A stretch of 18,700 nt of DNA from contig SFGN01000053.1 of the NCBI GenBank assembly GCA_004556565.1, positions 1-18,700 of the forward strand, written 5' to 3'. Position numbers and translations under genes: made by a program. Origin of the DNA: Lachnospiraceae bacterium (GTDB lineage: Bacteria; Bacillota_A; Clostridia; Lachnospirales; Lachnospiraceae). Of this stretch, positions 7,050 to 14,876 are shown in pieces (positions within the stretch are counted from its first letter, which is position 1; every line of letters begins with the position of its first letter). Below the pieces are notes generated by a model. That model was not told where the DNA came from and ran no database searches. It was given only the letters and a program-made list of their open reading frames with translations.

Positions 7050-7109
7050 ATGATATAGGAACTCTGTTCCTTTGGATTTTATTTAATTATTTTGAAAGAG
7101 GTGTATTTT

Positions 7110-8411
7110 ATGACTTATCACACACAAATGGAAGCAGCAAAAAAAGGTATCATTACAGAGGAAATGAAAGCTGTAGCAAAAAAGGAGTACCGCAGCGAAG
7201 AGGAAATCCGTGACCTTGTTGCAAAAGGTCAGGTGGCAATCTGTGCAAATAAGCTGCACAAATGCCTGGAACCGAACGGGGTAGGTTCGATGCTGCGGAC
7301 AAAAATCAATGTAAATCTCGGTGTTTCAAAGGATTGTAAAGATTACGATATTGAGATGGAAAAGGTAATGGCAGCCGTAAATATGGGAGCGGAGGCAATT
7401 ATGGATCTTTCATCTCATGGCAATACACAGCCGTTCAGAAGAAAACTGACAAGTGAATGCCCTGCAATGATCGGGACAGTTCCGGTATATGACAGCGTAA
7501 TTCATTATCAGCGTGATCTTGCCACTCTTACGGCAAAGGATTTCATAGATGTTGTCCGCCTTCATGCGGAGGACGGCGTCGATTTTGTAACTCTGCACTG
7601 CGGCATCACGCGTAAAACAATTGAACAGATTAAAAAGCATAAGAGAAAGATGAACATTGTATCCCGCGGCGGTTCTCTTGTTTTTGCATGGATGAGCATG
7701 ACCGGCAATGAAAATCCGTTTTATGAATATTTCGATGAAATACTGGATATATGCAGGGAGTATGATGTTACGATTTCATTAGGTGATGCATGCCGCCCGG
7801 GTTGTCTTGCAGATGCAAGCGATGTATGCCAGATTGAAGAACTTGTCCGACTGGGTGAGCTGACAAAACGTGCATGGGAAAAAGATGTCCAGGTCATGAT
7901 CGAAGGCCCGGGCCATATGCCTCTTGATCAGATTGCGGCGAATATGAAGATTCAGCAGACAATCTGCATGGGAGCACCTTTCTATGTACTTGGGCCTCTT
8001 GTGACAGATATTGCACCGGGATATGACCATATTACATCTGCAATCGGCGGGGCTGTCGCTGCGTCCGCAGGGGCTGCGTTCCTTTGTTATGTCACTCCGG
8101 CGGAGCATCTTGCTCTTCCGAATGTTGATGATGTAAAACAGGGGATTATTGCTTCAAAGATAGCTGCGCATGCGGCAGATATCGCAAAACATATTCCACA
8201 TGCGAGAGATATTGATGATAAGATGGCTGATGCAAGAAGAACTTTTGACTGGGAAGCACAGTGGGAATGTGCGATTGATCCCGAGACTGCTAAAAATATC
8301 CGTGATGAAAGGAAACCGGAAATAGAGGAAAGCTGCTCAATGTGCGGGAAATTCTGTGCTGTCAGAAGCATGAATAAAGCACTGGCCGGCGAATACATAG
8401 ATATTCTGTAA
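7110..8411 (+). CDS. thiC: Phosphomethylpyrimidine synthase ThiC
   Basis: Radical-SAM enzyme that rearranges aminoimidazole ribotide to HMP phosphate, the pyrimidine half of thiamin. The 433-residue protein lacks the long N-terminal domain of the enterobacterial form, as in other clostridial ThiC. Family blocks: NVNLGVSKDCKDYDIEMEK, MDLSSHGNTQ, TVPVYDSV, DFVTLHCGITR, SRGGSL, MIEGPGHMPLDQI, PFYVLGPLVTDIAPGYDHI and GAAFLCYVTPAEHLALP. The C-terminal cluster-binding cysteines read CSMCGKFC, spacing CX2CX3C. ATG 7110 is chosen because AGAGGTG lies just before it; an in-frame TTG at 7092 has no site. TPP riboswitch and terminator lie upstream. No other thiamin gene is adjacent; two genes of unclear role follow. 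Confidence 0.96.
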   Translation: MTYHTQMEAAKKGIITEEMKAVAKKEYRSEEEIRDLVAKGQVAICANKLHKCLEPNGVGSMLRTKINVNLGVSKDCKDYDIEMEKVMAAVNMGAEAIMDLSSHGNTQPFRRKLTSECPAMIGTVPVYDSVIHYQRDLATLTAKDFIDVVRLHAEDGVDFVTLHCGITRKTIEQIKKHKRKMNIVSRGGSLVFAWMSMTGNENPFYEYFDEILDICREYDVTISLGDACRPGCLADASDVCQIEELVRLGELTKRAWEKDVQVMIEGPGHMPLDQIAANMKIQQTICMGAPFYVLGPLVTDIAPGYDHITSAIGGAVAASAGAAFLCYVTPAEHLALPNVDDVKQGIIASKIAAHAADIAKHIPHARDIDDKMADARRTFDWEAQWECAIDPETAKNIRDERKPEIEESCSMCGKFCAVRSMNKALAGEYIDIL

Positions 8412-8439
8412 TGTGCTGTTTGTCGGAAAGGATATTCTT

Positions 8440-9507
8440 ATGGGAAAAGATTCGTTTGTGTCGAAACTGACAGGTAAATTTTTAAATAGCAGCAAGGCAG
8501 ATACGGCATATAAAGAAGAGTGGGAAAACTATGTAAAATCATTCGGTGCGTGGATGGATTCTGCTTTTGCAGCAAATGATATTGCCAGAAAACACTTGAC
8601 AGAGGCACTTGGCCGGACAGGCAGAGGCGATGTGGTGCAGGCTTTGAAGGAACTGGAGCGGCTGAGAAAAGAATGCAGAACAGATGCAGATAAAGCGGCA
8701 TGGCTGTTTTTTGTAGGCTTTACGTATAAACAGGGCGGCGATCAGGACAGGGCGGCTGAGTATTGGATGGAAGCTGCGGCATATGCACAGCCGTTTTACA
8801 TAATTTACCTGAAACTGGCAGAAGCTGCTTATGAAGACAAGCTGTTTGAAGTTTCGGAAGATTTCTGCAAAAAGACATTAAATGCGCTGAAGAAAATACC
8901 TGCGGGTGCACAGGGGCAGAACAGGGAGGCAGAGGCTCTGACATATAAAACACTCGCAGGATGTCTGACGATGATGCACCGTTACCGGGATGCGGAAAAG
9001 ATTCTAAAAAAAGCGAATGATATGCTGACGCAGGAAGAAAGTGCTGCGGCATGGGCTGTTTTGTATGCTGTTCACGGGGAAAATGATAAAACAGCTGAAA
9101 AACTGGCAATACTGAAAGAGACAGCACCTGATCTTTATTTAAAAACGGAAAAACTGACGGCTCGGATTCTTAGCGGTGAAGACGCGCATTTCTGCAGGAT
9201 TCTGCCGAAAGAGGAATTGATCGTGCTGTTTTGGGAATGGTTTGCGGTGCATGAAGCAGATATGGTGACGATGCTCGTAGGCGAACATCCGGAAAAAGTG
9301 ATTGAAATGATACAGGAGAAACTCAATCCGGTTTTCCCGTTCATGGAACAGGATATTGAAATAGGAATCCGGATTCAGAATGCACAGTGTATATTGGAAG
9401 TGGCAGATTATTATGCAGCCTCCATACATGCCGGGCTGGATCAGCTGCTTAAAGCTCAGCCGGAGGAATTGAAAACGCACTGGAAATGGAATGTCGTTCA
9501 TTATTAA
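8440..9507 (+). CDS. Helical-repeat (TPR-like) protein of unknown function
   Basis: A 355-residue soluble protein with no signal peptide or membrane segment. Long stretches of paired amphipathic helices with alternating Ala, Leu and aromatic residues (for example WLFFVGFTYKQGGDQDRAAE and YKTLAGCLTMMHRYRDAEKI) look like tetratricopeptide repeats over residues 50-230; the C-terminal part has no clear repeat. Such proteins are usually scaffolds. ATG 8440 is preferred because GGAAAGGA lies nearby; upstream in-frame GTG at 8413 overlaps the thiC stop region and has no site. It follows thiC by 28 bases and precedes the YkgJ-like gene by 15, so the three are probably cotranscribed, but a thiamin role is not shown. 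Confidence 0.7.
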   Translation: MGKDSFVSKLTGKFLNSSKADTAYKEEWENYVKSFGAWMDSAFAANDIARKHLTEALGRTGRGDVVQALKELERLRKECRTDADKAAWLFFVGFTYKQGGDQDRAAEYWMEAAAYAQPFYIIYLKLAEAAYEDKLFEVSEDFCKKTLNALKKIPAGAQGQNREAEALTYKTLAGCLTMMHRYRDAEKILKKANDMLTQEESAAAWAVLYAVHGENDKTAEKLAILKETAPDLYLKTEKLTARILSGEDAHFCRILPKEELIVLFWEWFAVHEADMVTMLVGEHPEKVIEMIQEKLNPVFPFMEQDIEIGIRIQNAQCILEVADYYAASIHAGLDQLLKAQPEELKTHWKWNVVHY

Positions 9508-9522
9508 AACGGGAAAGAGATT

Positions 9523-10179
9523 ATGAAGAGAGATATTGATATCAATGAAGTTTCGGATGGAAAATTATATACGGCAAATGATATGGCAAGGCTTGGATGC
9601 AACGGATGTGCCGGATGTTCCGACTGCTGCAGCGGTATGGGAAATACGATTGTGCTGGACCCTTATGACGTATATTGTCTTATGAAGGGGCTGAAAATGA
9701 CATTTGATGAATTACTGGCAGATAAAGTTGAGATCAATATGTTTGACGGTGTGATTCTTCCGAATCTGAAAATGGCAGGGACAAGTGAAACCTGCGGATT
9801 CCTGGATCAAAACGGGAGATGTACGATCCATACGATACGGCCGGGAATCTGCAGATTATTCCCTCTTGGAAGAATATATGAAGACGGGAGCTTTCGGTAT
9901 TTCCTGCAGATTCATGAGTGCAAAAAACAAAAACGGAGCAAAGAAAAAATCAGTAAATGGATTGGTGTACCTGAAATAAAAAAATATGAGAAGTTTATCT
10001 GTGACTGGCATTATTTCCTCCTGGATATTGAGGATGAAATAAAACAGATGCAGGACAAAGATAAAATCTGCCGGACGGGGCTTAATCTTCTGGCTGCATT
10101 TTATAGAAGGCCTTATGATACGGAGCAGGATTTTTATACGCAGTTTTATGGAAGACTGAATAAAGTGTGGAATGGATAA
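9523..10179 (+). CDS. YkgJ-family cysteine cluster protein
   Basis: A 218-residue protein with the zinc- or iron-chelating cysteine set of the YkgJ/UPF0153 family: GCNGCAGCSDCCSG (Cys 26, 29, 32, 35, 36), ETCGFLD (Cys 91), GRCTIHTIRPGICRLFPLG (Cys 100 and 110). These are the expected CxxCxxCC, CxFL and CxIHxxRPxxCRxFP blocks. The bound metal and the reaction are not established for the family. The start is MKRDID behind GGGAAAGAG. It lies 15 bases after the TPR-like gene, and that tight spacing suggests they act together. A weak A/T stem (10187-10202) follows the stop. Confidence 0.85.
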   Translation: MKRDIDINEVSDGKLYTANDMARLGCNGCAGCSDCCSGMGNTIVLDPYDVYCLMKGLKMTFDELLADKVEINMFDGVILPNLKMAGTSETCGFLDQNGRCTIHTIRPGICRLFPLGRIYEDGSFRYFLQIHECKKQKRSKEKISKWIGVPEIKKYEKFICDWHYFLLDIEDEIKQMQDKDKICRTGLNLLAAFYRRPYDTEQDFYTQFYGRLNKVWNG

Positions 10180-10213
10180 TTAAAAGAAATCTTACAAGAT
10201 TTTAGGGATATTT

Positions 10214-10256
10214 TGCACAAAAACATCAGTGGTTTTATGGAAGATATGCACAAAAA
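10214..10256 (+). repeat. Direct repeat TGCACAAAAA upstream of the CarD-like gene
   Basis: TGCACAAAAA occurs at 10214-10223 and 10247-10256, 33 bases apart (about three helical turns), just upstream of the promoter region. It could be a paired operator; the regulator is unknown. Confidence 0.35.
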
Positions 10257-10279
10257 TATTTGGAATTGACTGAAAATAC

Positions 10280-10308
10280 TTAACCTTATAGCGAAAAAGT
10301 GATAAAAT
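10280..10308 (+). promoter_or_regulatory. Promoter of the CarD-like gene
   Basis: TTAACC (10280-10285), 17-base spacer, TAAAAT (10303-10308). A second candidate uses TTGACT (10266-10271) with TATAGC, but its spacer is only 15. Confidence 0.45.
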
Positions 10309-10352
10309 ATTCACATAATAGTGTGTTTGTGTCAAAAATTCAGGAGGTATTT

Positions 10353-10838
10353 ATGCTTAGGTTAGGAGAAGCAGTAGTTTATAAGTGTAAAGGAATTTAC
10401 GAGGTCGAACAAATTGGAACTTTGAATTTTTCGTTTGTAGACAGAAAGAAGCAGTATTTTACTCTCAGGTCTTTGAAAAATGAGAATGACAAAGCGTATG
10501 TCCCTGTGGATGATGTGTCGAATATCCGCAAGCCAATGGAAAAGGCACAGGTTTTTGCACTTATTCAGAAAATGGACGATATTGAGGTACTGCGGATCCG
10601 AAATGAAAAATTCCGGGAACAGGAATACAAAGAGTGCATTTCCGGGTATTCACCGGAAGGATGGGTGCGGGTATTGAAGACACTTCATAAAAGAACGGTG
10701 AGCAGAGGCAGCATTACCAGCGTGGACAAGCGTTATAAACAGCTTCTTGAGCATGCATTGTACAGCGAAATCGCCTATGCCATGAAAATCCAGGAAAATG
10801 AAGTAGAACAATTTATAGAAGATAATGCGAAAAAGTAA
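10353..10838 (+). CDS. CarD-family transcriptional regulator
   Basis: A 161-residue cytoplasmic protein. The N-terminal 60 residues (MLRLGEAVVYKCKGIYEVEQ ... YFTLRSL ... AYVPVDDV) match the Tudor-like RNA polymerase-interacting domain shared by CarD and the repair factor Mfd. The C-terminal half is helical (EGWVRVLKTLHKRTVSRGS, ALYSEIAYAMKI), as in the DNA-contacting domain. CarD proteins bind the RNAP beta subunit and stabilise open complexes, notably at rRNA promoters. ATG 10353 is chosen because CAGGAGG lies seven bases before it; the extra upstream codons have no site. Monocistronic, with its own promoter. Which promoters it controls cannot be seen here. Confidence 0.88.
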   Translation: MLRLGEAVVYKCKGIYEVEQIGTLNFSFVDRKKQYFTLRSLKNENDKAYVPVDDVSNIRKPMEKAQVFALIQKMDDIEVLRIRNEKFREQEYKECISGYSPEGWVRVLKTLHKRTVSRGSITSVDKRYKQLLEHALYSEIAYAMKIQENEVEQFIEDNAKK

Positions 10839-10861
10839 TGGCAGAAATATGCGGTTGTGTA

Positions 10862-10890
10862 TTGAACTTATGTATATTCGCCGTTATAAT
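10862..10890 (+). promoter_or_regulatory. Promoter of the purO-purH operon
   Basis: TTGAAC (10862-10867), 17-base spacer, perfect TATAAT (10885-10890). No PurR box or purine riboswitch was recognised between it and the start codon. Confidence 0.75.
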
Positions 10891-10944
10891 GAAGTCTGTC
10901 GGTATAAATGGTAAATAACATAAAAGATAAAGGAGAACTGTTTT

Positions 10945-11661
10945 ATGAATATGATATCCATCGAGCAGGAACTGAAGAACAATGCCTACCCGGGACGGGG
11001 GATAATTATCGGTAAAAGTGCAGACGGGACAAAGGCTGTCACGGCATATTTTATCATGGGACGAAGTGTGAACAGCAGAAACCGTGTATTTGTTGAAGAC
11101 GGCGCGGGGATTCGTACTCAGGCATTTGATCCTTCAAAACTGGTGGACCCGAGCCTGATTATTTACGCACCGGTCCGTGTGCTTGGCAATAAAACGATCG
11201 TGACCAACGGAGACCAGACAGATACGATTTATGAAGGTATGGACAGACAGATGACATTTGAACAGTCTCTGCGTTCCAGAGAATTTGAGCCGGACGGTCC
11301 GAACTATACTCCGCGCATTTCCGGAATCATGCATCTGGAAAACGGAACCTATAATTACGCAATGTCTATTTTGAAAAGTAATAACGGTAACCCGGAAAGC
11401 TGCAACAGATATACATTTGCATATGAGAACCCGGCAGCGGGAGAAGGACATTTCATTCATACTTATATGCATGACGGCAATCCGCTCCCGAGTTTTGAGG
11501 GCGAGCCGAAGCTGATTTCCGTGCCGGATGATATCGATGCATTTACAGAGCTTCTTTGGAGCAGTCTGAATGAGGATAATAAAGTATCCCTTTTTGTGCG
11601 TTATATTGATATCGCATCAGGCAGCTGCGAAACAAGGATCGTAAATAAAAATCACAAATAA
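10945..11661 (+). CDS. purO: IMP cyclohydrolase (PurO type)
   Basis: Closes FAICAR to IMP, the last step of purine synthesis. The 238-residue protein resembles the archaeal-type IMP cyclohydrolase family rather than the N-terminal domain of bifunctional PurH: NAYPGRGIIIGKSADG, AYFIMGRSVNSRNRVF, YTPRISGIM and the Asn/Phe-rich NRYTFAYENPAAGEGHFIHT. Start MNMIS lies nine bases after AAGGAG. It is followed by a stand-alone AICAR transformylase, which supplies its substrate, and this pairing supports the assignment. Its last codons overlap the first unit of a 23-base tandem repeat. Confidence 0.88.
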   Translation: MNMISIEQELKNNAYPGRGIIIGKSADGTKAVTAYFIMGRSVNSRNRVFVEDGAGIRTQAFDPSKLVDPSLIIYAPVRVLGNKTIVTNGDQTDTIYEGMDRQMTFEQSLRSREFEPDGPNYTPRISGIMHLENGTYNYAMSILKSNNGNPESCNRYTFAYENPAAGEGHFIHTYMHDGNPLPSFEGEPKLISVPDDIDAFTELLWSSLNEDNKVSLFVRYIDIASGSCETRIVNKNHK

Positions 11662-11741
11662 GAATTGATAACAATCATAAATATGAATCCATAAAAATCA
11701 TAAATTAGAATCAATCAGAATTATTAAAAAAGATTGTTGAT
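11650..11741 (+). repeat. Tandem repeat with 23-base period
   Basis: Three 23-base units start at 11650, 11673 and 11696 (AATCACAAATAAGAATTGAT, AATCATAAATATGAATCCAT and AATCATAAATTAGAATCAAT plus three bases each), with a weaker fourth at 11719. The first unit includes the last codons and stop of purO. There are no spacers, so it is not a CRISPR array. Confidence 0.7.
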
Positions 11742-11790
11742 GATAAGAAACGAACCGATAAAAGTACAGGATAAGTCAGGAGATATCAGT

Positions 11791-12969
11791 ATGAAAGAAT
11801 TAGAATTGAAATACGGCTGTAACCCAAACCAGAAACCGTCAAGGATTTATATGCAGGATGGAAGTGATCTTCCGATTCAGGTTCTGTGCGGTAAGCCGGG
11901 ATATATCAACTTTTTGGATGCATTTAACGGCTGGCTGTTGGTTTCTGAGCTGAAAAAGGCAACAGGTCTTCCGGCTGCTACTTCTTTTAAACATGTATCA
12001 CCGGCAGGTGCAGCAGTGGGTCTTCCGCTGGATGAGACGCTCGCAAAGATTTACTGGGTAGATGACTTGGGAGAACTTTCTCCGCTTGCATGTGCTTACG
12101 CCAGAGCAAGAGGTGCAGACAGGATGTCGTCTTTCGGAGATTTCATTGCTTTGTCGGATGTCTGTGATGCAGACACTGCAAAATTAATCAAAAGAGAAGT
12201 GTCTGACGGTGTTATCGCGCCGGGATATGAGCCGGAAGCAATTGAACTTCTTAGGGAAAAGAAAAGAGGAACATACAACATAATCCAGGTAGACCCGGAT
12301 TATGTTCCTGCTCCGCTTGAACATAAAGAAGTATTTGGAATCACATTTGAACAGGGAAGAAATGAGCTGAAGATTGATGATGAATTCTTTTCAAATATTG
12401 TGACAGATAATAAAGAGCTTACAGATGCCGCTAAAATTGACCTGGCAATTTCAATGATTACGCTGAAATATACGCAGTCCAATTCAGTATGCTATGTAAA
12501 AGGCGGACAGGCGATCGGTATAGGTGCGGGGCAGCAGTCGCGTATCCATTGCACACGTCTGGCGGGACAAAAAGCAGACAACTGGTGGCTGCGCCAGTCC
12601 CCGAAGGTATTGGGGCTTAAATTTAAGGATGGCCTGAAACGTGCAGACAGGGATAATGCAATTGATTTGTATATCGGCGAGGAATACATGGACGTCCTTG
12701 CGGACGGATGCTGGGGAAAGGTTTTTGAAGAAAAACCGGAAGTGTTCACACGAGAGGAAAAACGCGAATGGCTTGATAAAATGACAAACGTTGCTCTTGG
12801 ATCGGATGCTTTCTTCCCGTTCAGTGACAATATTGAACGTGCATACAAGAGCGGTGTAAAATATGTGGCTCAGCCGGGCGGCTCTGTGCGCGATAACGAT
12901 GTGATTGAAGCATGTAATAAACACAATATGGTGATGGCATTTACAGGAATCCGCCTGTTCCATCATTAA
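11791..12969 (+). CDS. purH: AICAR transformylase, stand-alone
   Basis: Transfers a formyl group from 10-formyl-THF to AICAR, giving FAICAR. The 392 residues correspond to the C-terminal transformylase domain of PurH only; the cyclohydrolase domain is absent and is replaced by PurO upstream. Family blocks: KYGCNPNQKPSRIYM, DAFNGWLLV, TSFKHVSPAGAAVG (catalytic Lys-His pair), ARARGADRMSSFGDFIALSD, KYTQSNSVCYVKGGQAIGIG and AGQQSRIHCTRLAGQKADNW; it ends with GGSVRDNDVIEACNKH. ATG 11791 is chosen because AGGAGA lies seven bases upstream; an upstream TTG at 11734 has no site. Probably cotranscribed with purO. Confidence 0.93.
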   Translation: MKELELKYGCNPNQKPSRIYMQDGSDLPIQVLCGKPGYINFLDAFNGWLLVSELKKATGLPAATSFKHVSPAGAAVGLPLDETLAKIYWVDDLGELSPLACAYARARGADRMSSFGDFIALSDVCDADTAKLIKREVSDGVIAPGYEPEAIELLREKKRGTYNIIQVDPDYVPAPLEHKEVFGITFEQGRNELKIDDEFFSNIVTDNKELTDAAKIDLAISMITLKYTQSNSVCYVKGGQAIGIGAGQQSRIHCTRLAGQKADNWWLRQSPKVLGLKFKDGLKRADRDNAIDLYIGEEYMDVLADGCWGKVFEEKPEVFTREEKREWLDKMTNVALGSDAFFPFSDNIERAYKSGVKYVAQPGGSVRDNDVIEACNKHNMVMAFTGIRLFHH

Positions 12970-12999
12970 TACAGCATACGTAAACATCGTTTAAAAACA

Positions 13000-13031
13000 C
13001 CAAAAGGCCTGCCACCGGCAGTTCCTTCTGG
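13000..13031. other. Interrupted hairpin between purH and tsaE
   Basis: CCA-AAGG-CTGCC pairs with GGCAG-CCTT-TGG around an ACC loop, with small bulges. There is no U-tract on the plus strand; the minus strand has GTTTTTAAAC after it. It may end the purO-purH transcript or be a processing site. Confidence 0.4.
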
Positions 13032-13086
13032 ATGTATGGAAACAGAGTTCGGATAATTGCAGAATCCGGATTAAGGAGACAGAAAA

Positions 13087-13512
13087 ATGGTTATTGAAAC
13101 AAGATGTCCGGAAGAAACCTTCCGCATCGGGGAAAAACTGGGGAGTCAGGCGAAGCCGGGGCAGGTATTCACCCTGACAGGAGATCTCGGCGTCGGAAAA
13201 ACAGTATTTACCCAGGGGCTTGCAAAAGGACTTGGAATAAAAGAACCGGTCAACAGCCCGACATTTACTATAGTGCAGATTTATGAAGAAGGGCGTCTGC
13301 CCTTCTATCATTTTGATGTATACCGCATCAGTGATGTGGAAGAGATGGAAGAAATAGGATTTGAAGATTATGTGCTCGGCGAGGGGGTATCCCTGATTGA
13401 GTGGGCAAATCTGATTGAGGAAATTCTGCCTGCTTCGCGGACGGAAGTGACGATAGAAAAAGATTTACAGCAGGGATTTGACTACCGTAAAATCACCATT
13501 ACGGATGTTTGA
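13087..13512 (+). CDS. tsaE: t6A synthesis ATPase TsaE
   Basis: P-loop ATPase that works with TsaB and TsaD to put threonylcarbamoyl on A37 of ANN-decoding tRNAs. The 141 residues are normal length. Walker A is GDLGVGKT (32-39); further family blocks are VNSPTFTIVQIYE, YHFDVYRI, EIGFEDYV and VSLIEWAN. Start behind TAAGGAG. It lies 26 bases before tsaB-rimI, so both are one operon. No convincing promoter was found in the 117 bases upstream. Confidence 0.95.
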   Translation: MVIETRCPEETFRIGEKLGSQAKPGQVFTLTGDLGVGKTVFTQGLAKGLGIKEPVNSPTFTIVQIYEEGRLPFYHFDVYRISDVEEMEEIGFEDYVLGEGVSLIEWANLIEEILPASRTEVTIEKDLQQGFDYRKITITDV

Positions 13513-13538
13513 AAATTTTGCCGAAAGAAGGTTGAATC

Positions 13539-14744
13539 ATGAAAGTGTTGGCGATTGACAGTTCAGGGCTGACGGCAACGGTCGCTGTTGTTGATGATAC
13601 ACAGACAATTGCCGAATATACAATTAATTATAAAAAGACACATTCCCAGACACTTTTGCCGATGATAGATGAGATGGTAAGGATGGCGGAAGTGAGTCTG
13701 GAGGATATTGATGCTATTGCAGTTGCCGGAGGACCGGGTTCTTTTACCGGACTTCGTATCGGTTCGGCCACCGCAAAGGGGCTGGGGCTTGCATTGAACA
13801 AACCATTGATCCCTGTTCCTACCGTGGACGGGCTTGCTTATAACATGTATGGCTGTGAGGATATCATTTGTCCGATAATGGATGCGAGAAGAAATCAGGT
13901 CTATACAGGAATCTATACTTTTTCTAAACGTGCCGGGATAAATGAAGGAACAAAGAAATTTGAACCTGTTTTTCAGGTGCTCAAAATGCAGATGGCTGTT
14001 TCTGTGGAAGAACTGATCAGGAGGCTGAATAATTATAACCGTCCGGTTGTATTCCTGGGGGATGGTGTGCCGGTGTATGAAAGCACATTGGAAGACGGAC
14101 TGAAAGTGCCGTATTCTCTTGCACCGTCCTGTATGAACAGACAACGTGCAGCGGTAATCGGGGCTTTGGGAATCCGTTATTATAAAGCGGGGAAATATGA
14201 AACTGCTGCGGAACATCAGCCTGATTATCTGCGTGTGTCTCAGGCAGAGCGGGAACGTGCCGAAAGAGAAAGAACAGAAAAGACGAGCGTATATTTGATG
14301 AAACGAGAGGATGCGGCAGCAGTGGCGGAGCTGGAATATCAGAGTTTTTCCGATTGCTGGAGCGAAAAAAGTATACTCGAAACATTGGATAACCCTCAGA
14401 CAATCTGTCTGACGGCAGAAAAATCGGGGAAAATCGTCGGATATCTGCTGGCATACACGGCAGGGAATGAGGCAGAGATTGCCAGGATAGCATTGTCCGG
14501 GGAACAGAGGAGAAAAGGAATAGGGAGTCTGCTTTTTGAATCATTAAAACAGATTTGCAAGGAACGCAATATTAATAAAATTATGCTGGAAGTCCGCGAA
14601 CATAATTCTGCCGCGCGTTCATTTTATAAAAAGTGCGGATTCACGGTGGACGGAATCCGGAAAGTGTTTTATGAGAATCCAAAAGAAGATGCTGTGTTGA
14701 TGAGCTGTTCATTGGCAGAGCCTGCGTTTACAGGAGAGCAGTGA
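13539..14744 (+). CDS. tsaB: TsaB-RimI fusion protein
   Basis: One 401-residue chain carries two activities. Residues 1-230 are TsaB, the inactive ASKHA-fold partner that dimerises with TsaD (MKVLAIDSSG, TLLPMIDEM, AVAGGPGSFTGLRIGSATAK, MDARRNQVYTGIY). A charged, Glu/Arg-rich linker follows (about 235-249). Residues 250-395 are a RimI-type GNAT acetyltransferase with the acetyl-CoA loop QRRKGIG (323-329) and MLEVREHNSAARSFYKKCGF; RimI acetylates the N-terminus of ribosomal protein S18. No frameshift or internal start separates them. Such fusions occur in clostridia; in most bacteria the two are adjacent genes. Start behind GAAAGAAGG. A hairpin overlaps its stop. Confidence 0.93.
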   Translation: MKVLAIDSSGLTATVAVVDDTQTIAEYTINYKKTHSQTLLPMIDEMVRMAEVSLEDIDAIAVAGGPGSFTGLRIGSATAKGLGLALNKPLIPVPTVDGLAYNMYGCEDIICPIMDARRNQVYTGIYTFSKRAGINEGTKKFEPVFQVLKMQMAVSVEELIRRLNNYNRPVVFLGDGVPVYESTLEDGLKVPYSLAPSCMNRQRAAVIGALGIRYYKAGKYETAAEHQPDYLRVSQAERERAERERTEKTSVYLMKREDAAAVAELEYQSFSDCWSEKSILETLDNPQTICLTAEKSGKIVGYLLAYTAGNEAEIARIALSGEQRRKGIGSLLFESLKQICKERNINKIMLEVREHNSAARSFYKKCGFTVDGIRKVFYENPKEDAVLMSCSLAEPAFTGEQ

Positions 14745-14783
14745 GGCGAAAAAAGCGAGAGCTGCCTGACTGCTTATTGTCTT
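14737..14783 (+). terminator. Probable terminator after tsaB-rimI
   Basis: AGCAGT (14737-14742) pairs with ACTGCT (14769-14774) and AGGC (14744-14747) with GCCT (14764-14767), followed by TTATTGTCTT. The stem includes the stop codon. The tail is a mixed U-tract, so termination may be partial. Confidence 0.5.
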
Positions 14784-14818
14784 GGGAAAATTTACTTTAA
14801 AAGGGAATAATTCCCGCT

Positions 14819-14847
14819 GTGAAACATTCTTCCGGAGCTGTTATAAT
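14819..14847 (+). promoter_or_regulatory. Extended -10 promoter for the small Cys4 gene
   Basis: A perfect TATAAT (14842-14847) is preceded by TG one base upstream (14839-14840) and by GTGAAA (14819-14824) at a 17-base spacing. Confidence 0.7.
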
Positions 14848-14876
14848 GAAAGTACTAAAATGCAGGAGGAAATACA

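Noticed and set aside
10299..10352. Upstream extension of the CarD-like protein from an alternative start
   Set aside because: The extension overlaps the proposed promoter and lacks a ribosome binding site; the ATG at 10353 has CAGGAGG and begins at the family N-terminus.
11650..11741. CRISPR-like array
   Set aside because: Units are contiguous with no spacers, imperfect and A/T-rich, and no cas gene is present.
12484..12987. Open frame of 167 codons on the minus strand
   Set aside because: Antisense to the AICAR transformylase, whose family motifs are unmistakable; no start signals.
13563..14216. Long open frame of 217 codons on the minus strand
   Set aside because: It lies wholly antisense to tsaB-rimI, has no ribosome binding site and its composition (Cys-, His- and Ile-rich) is typical of a shadow frame.
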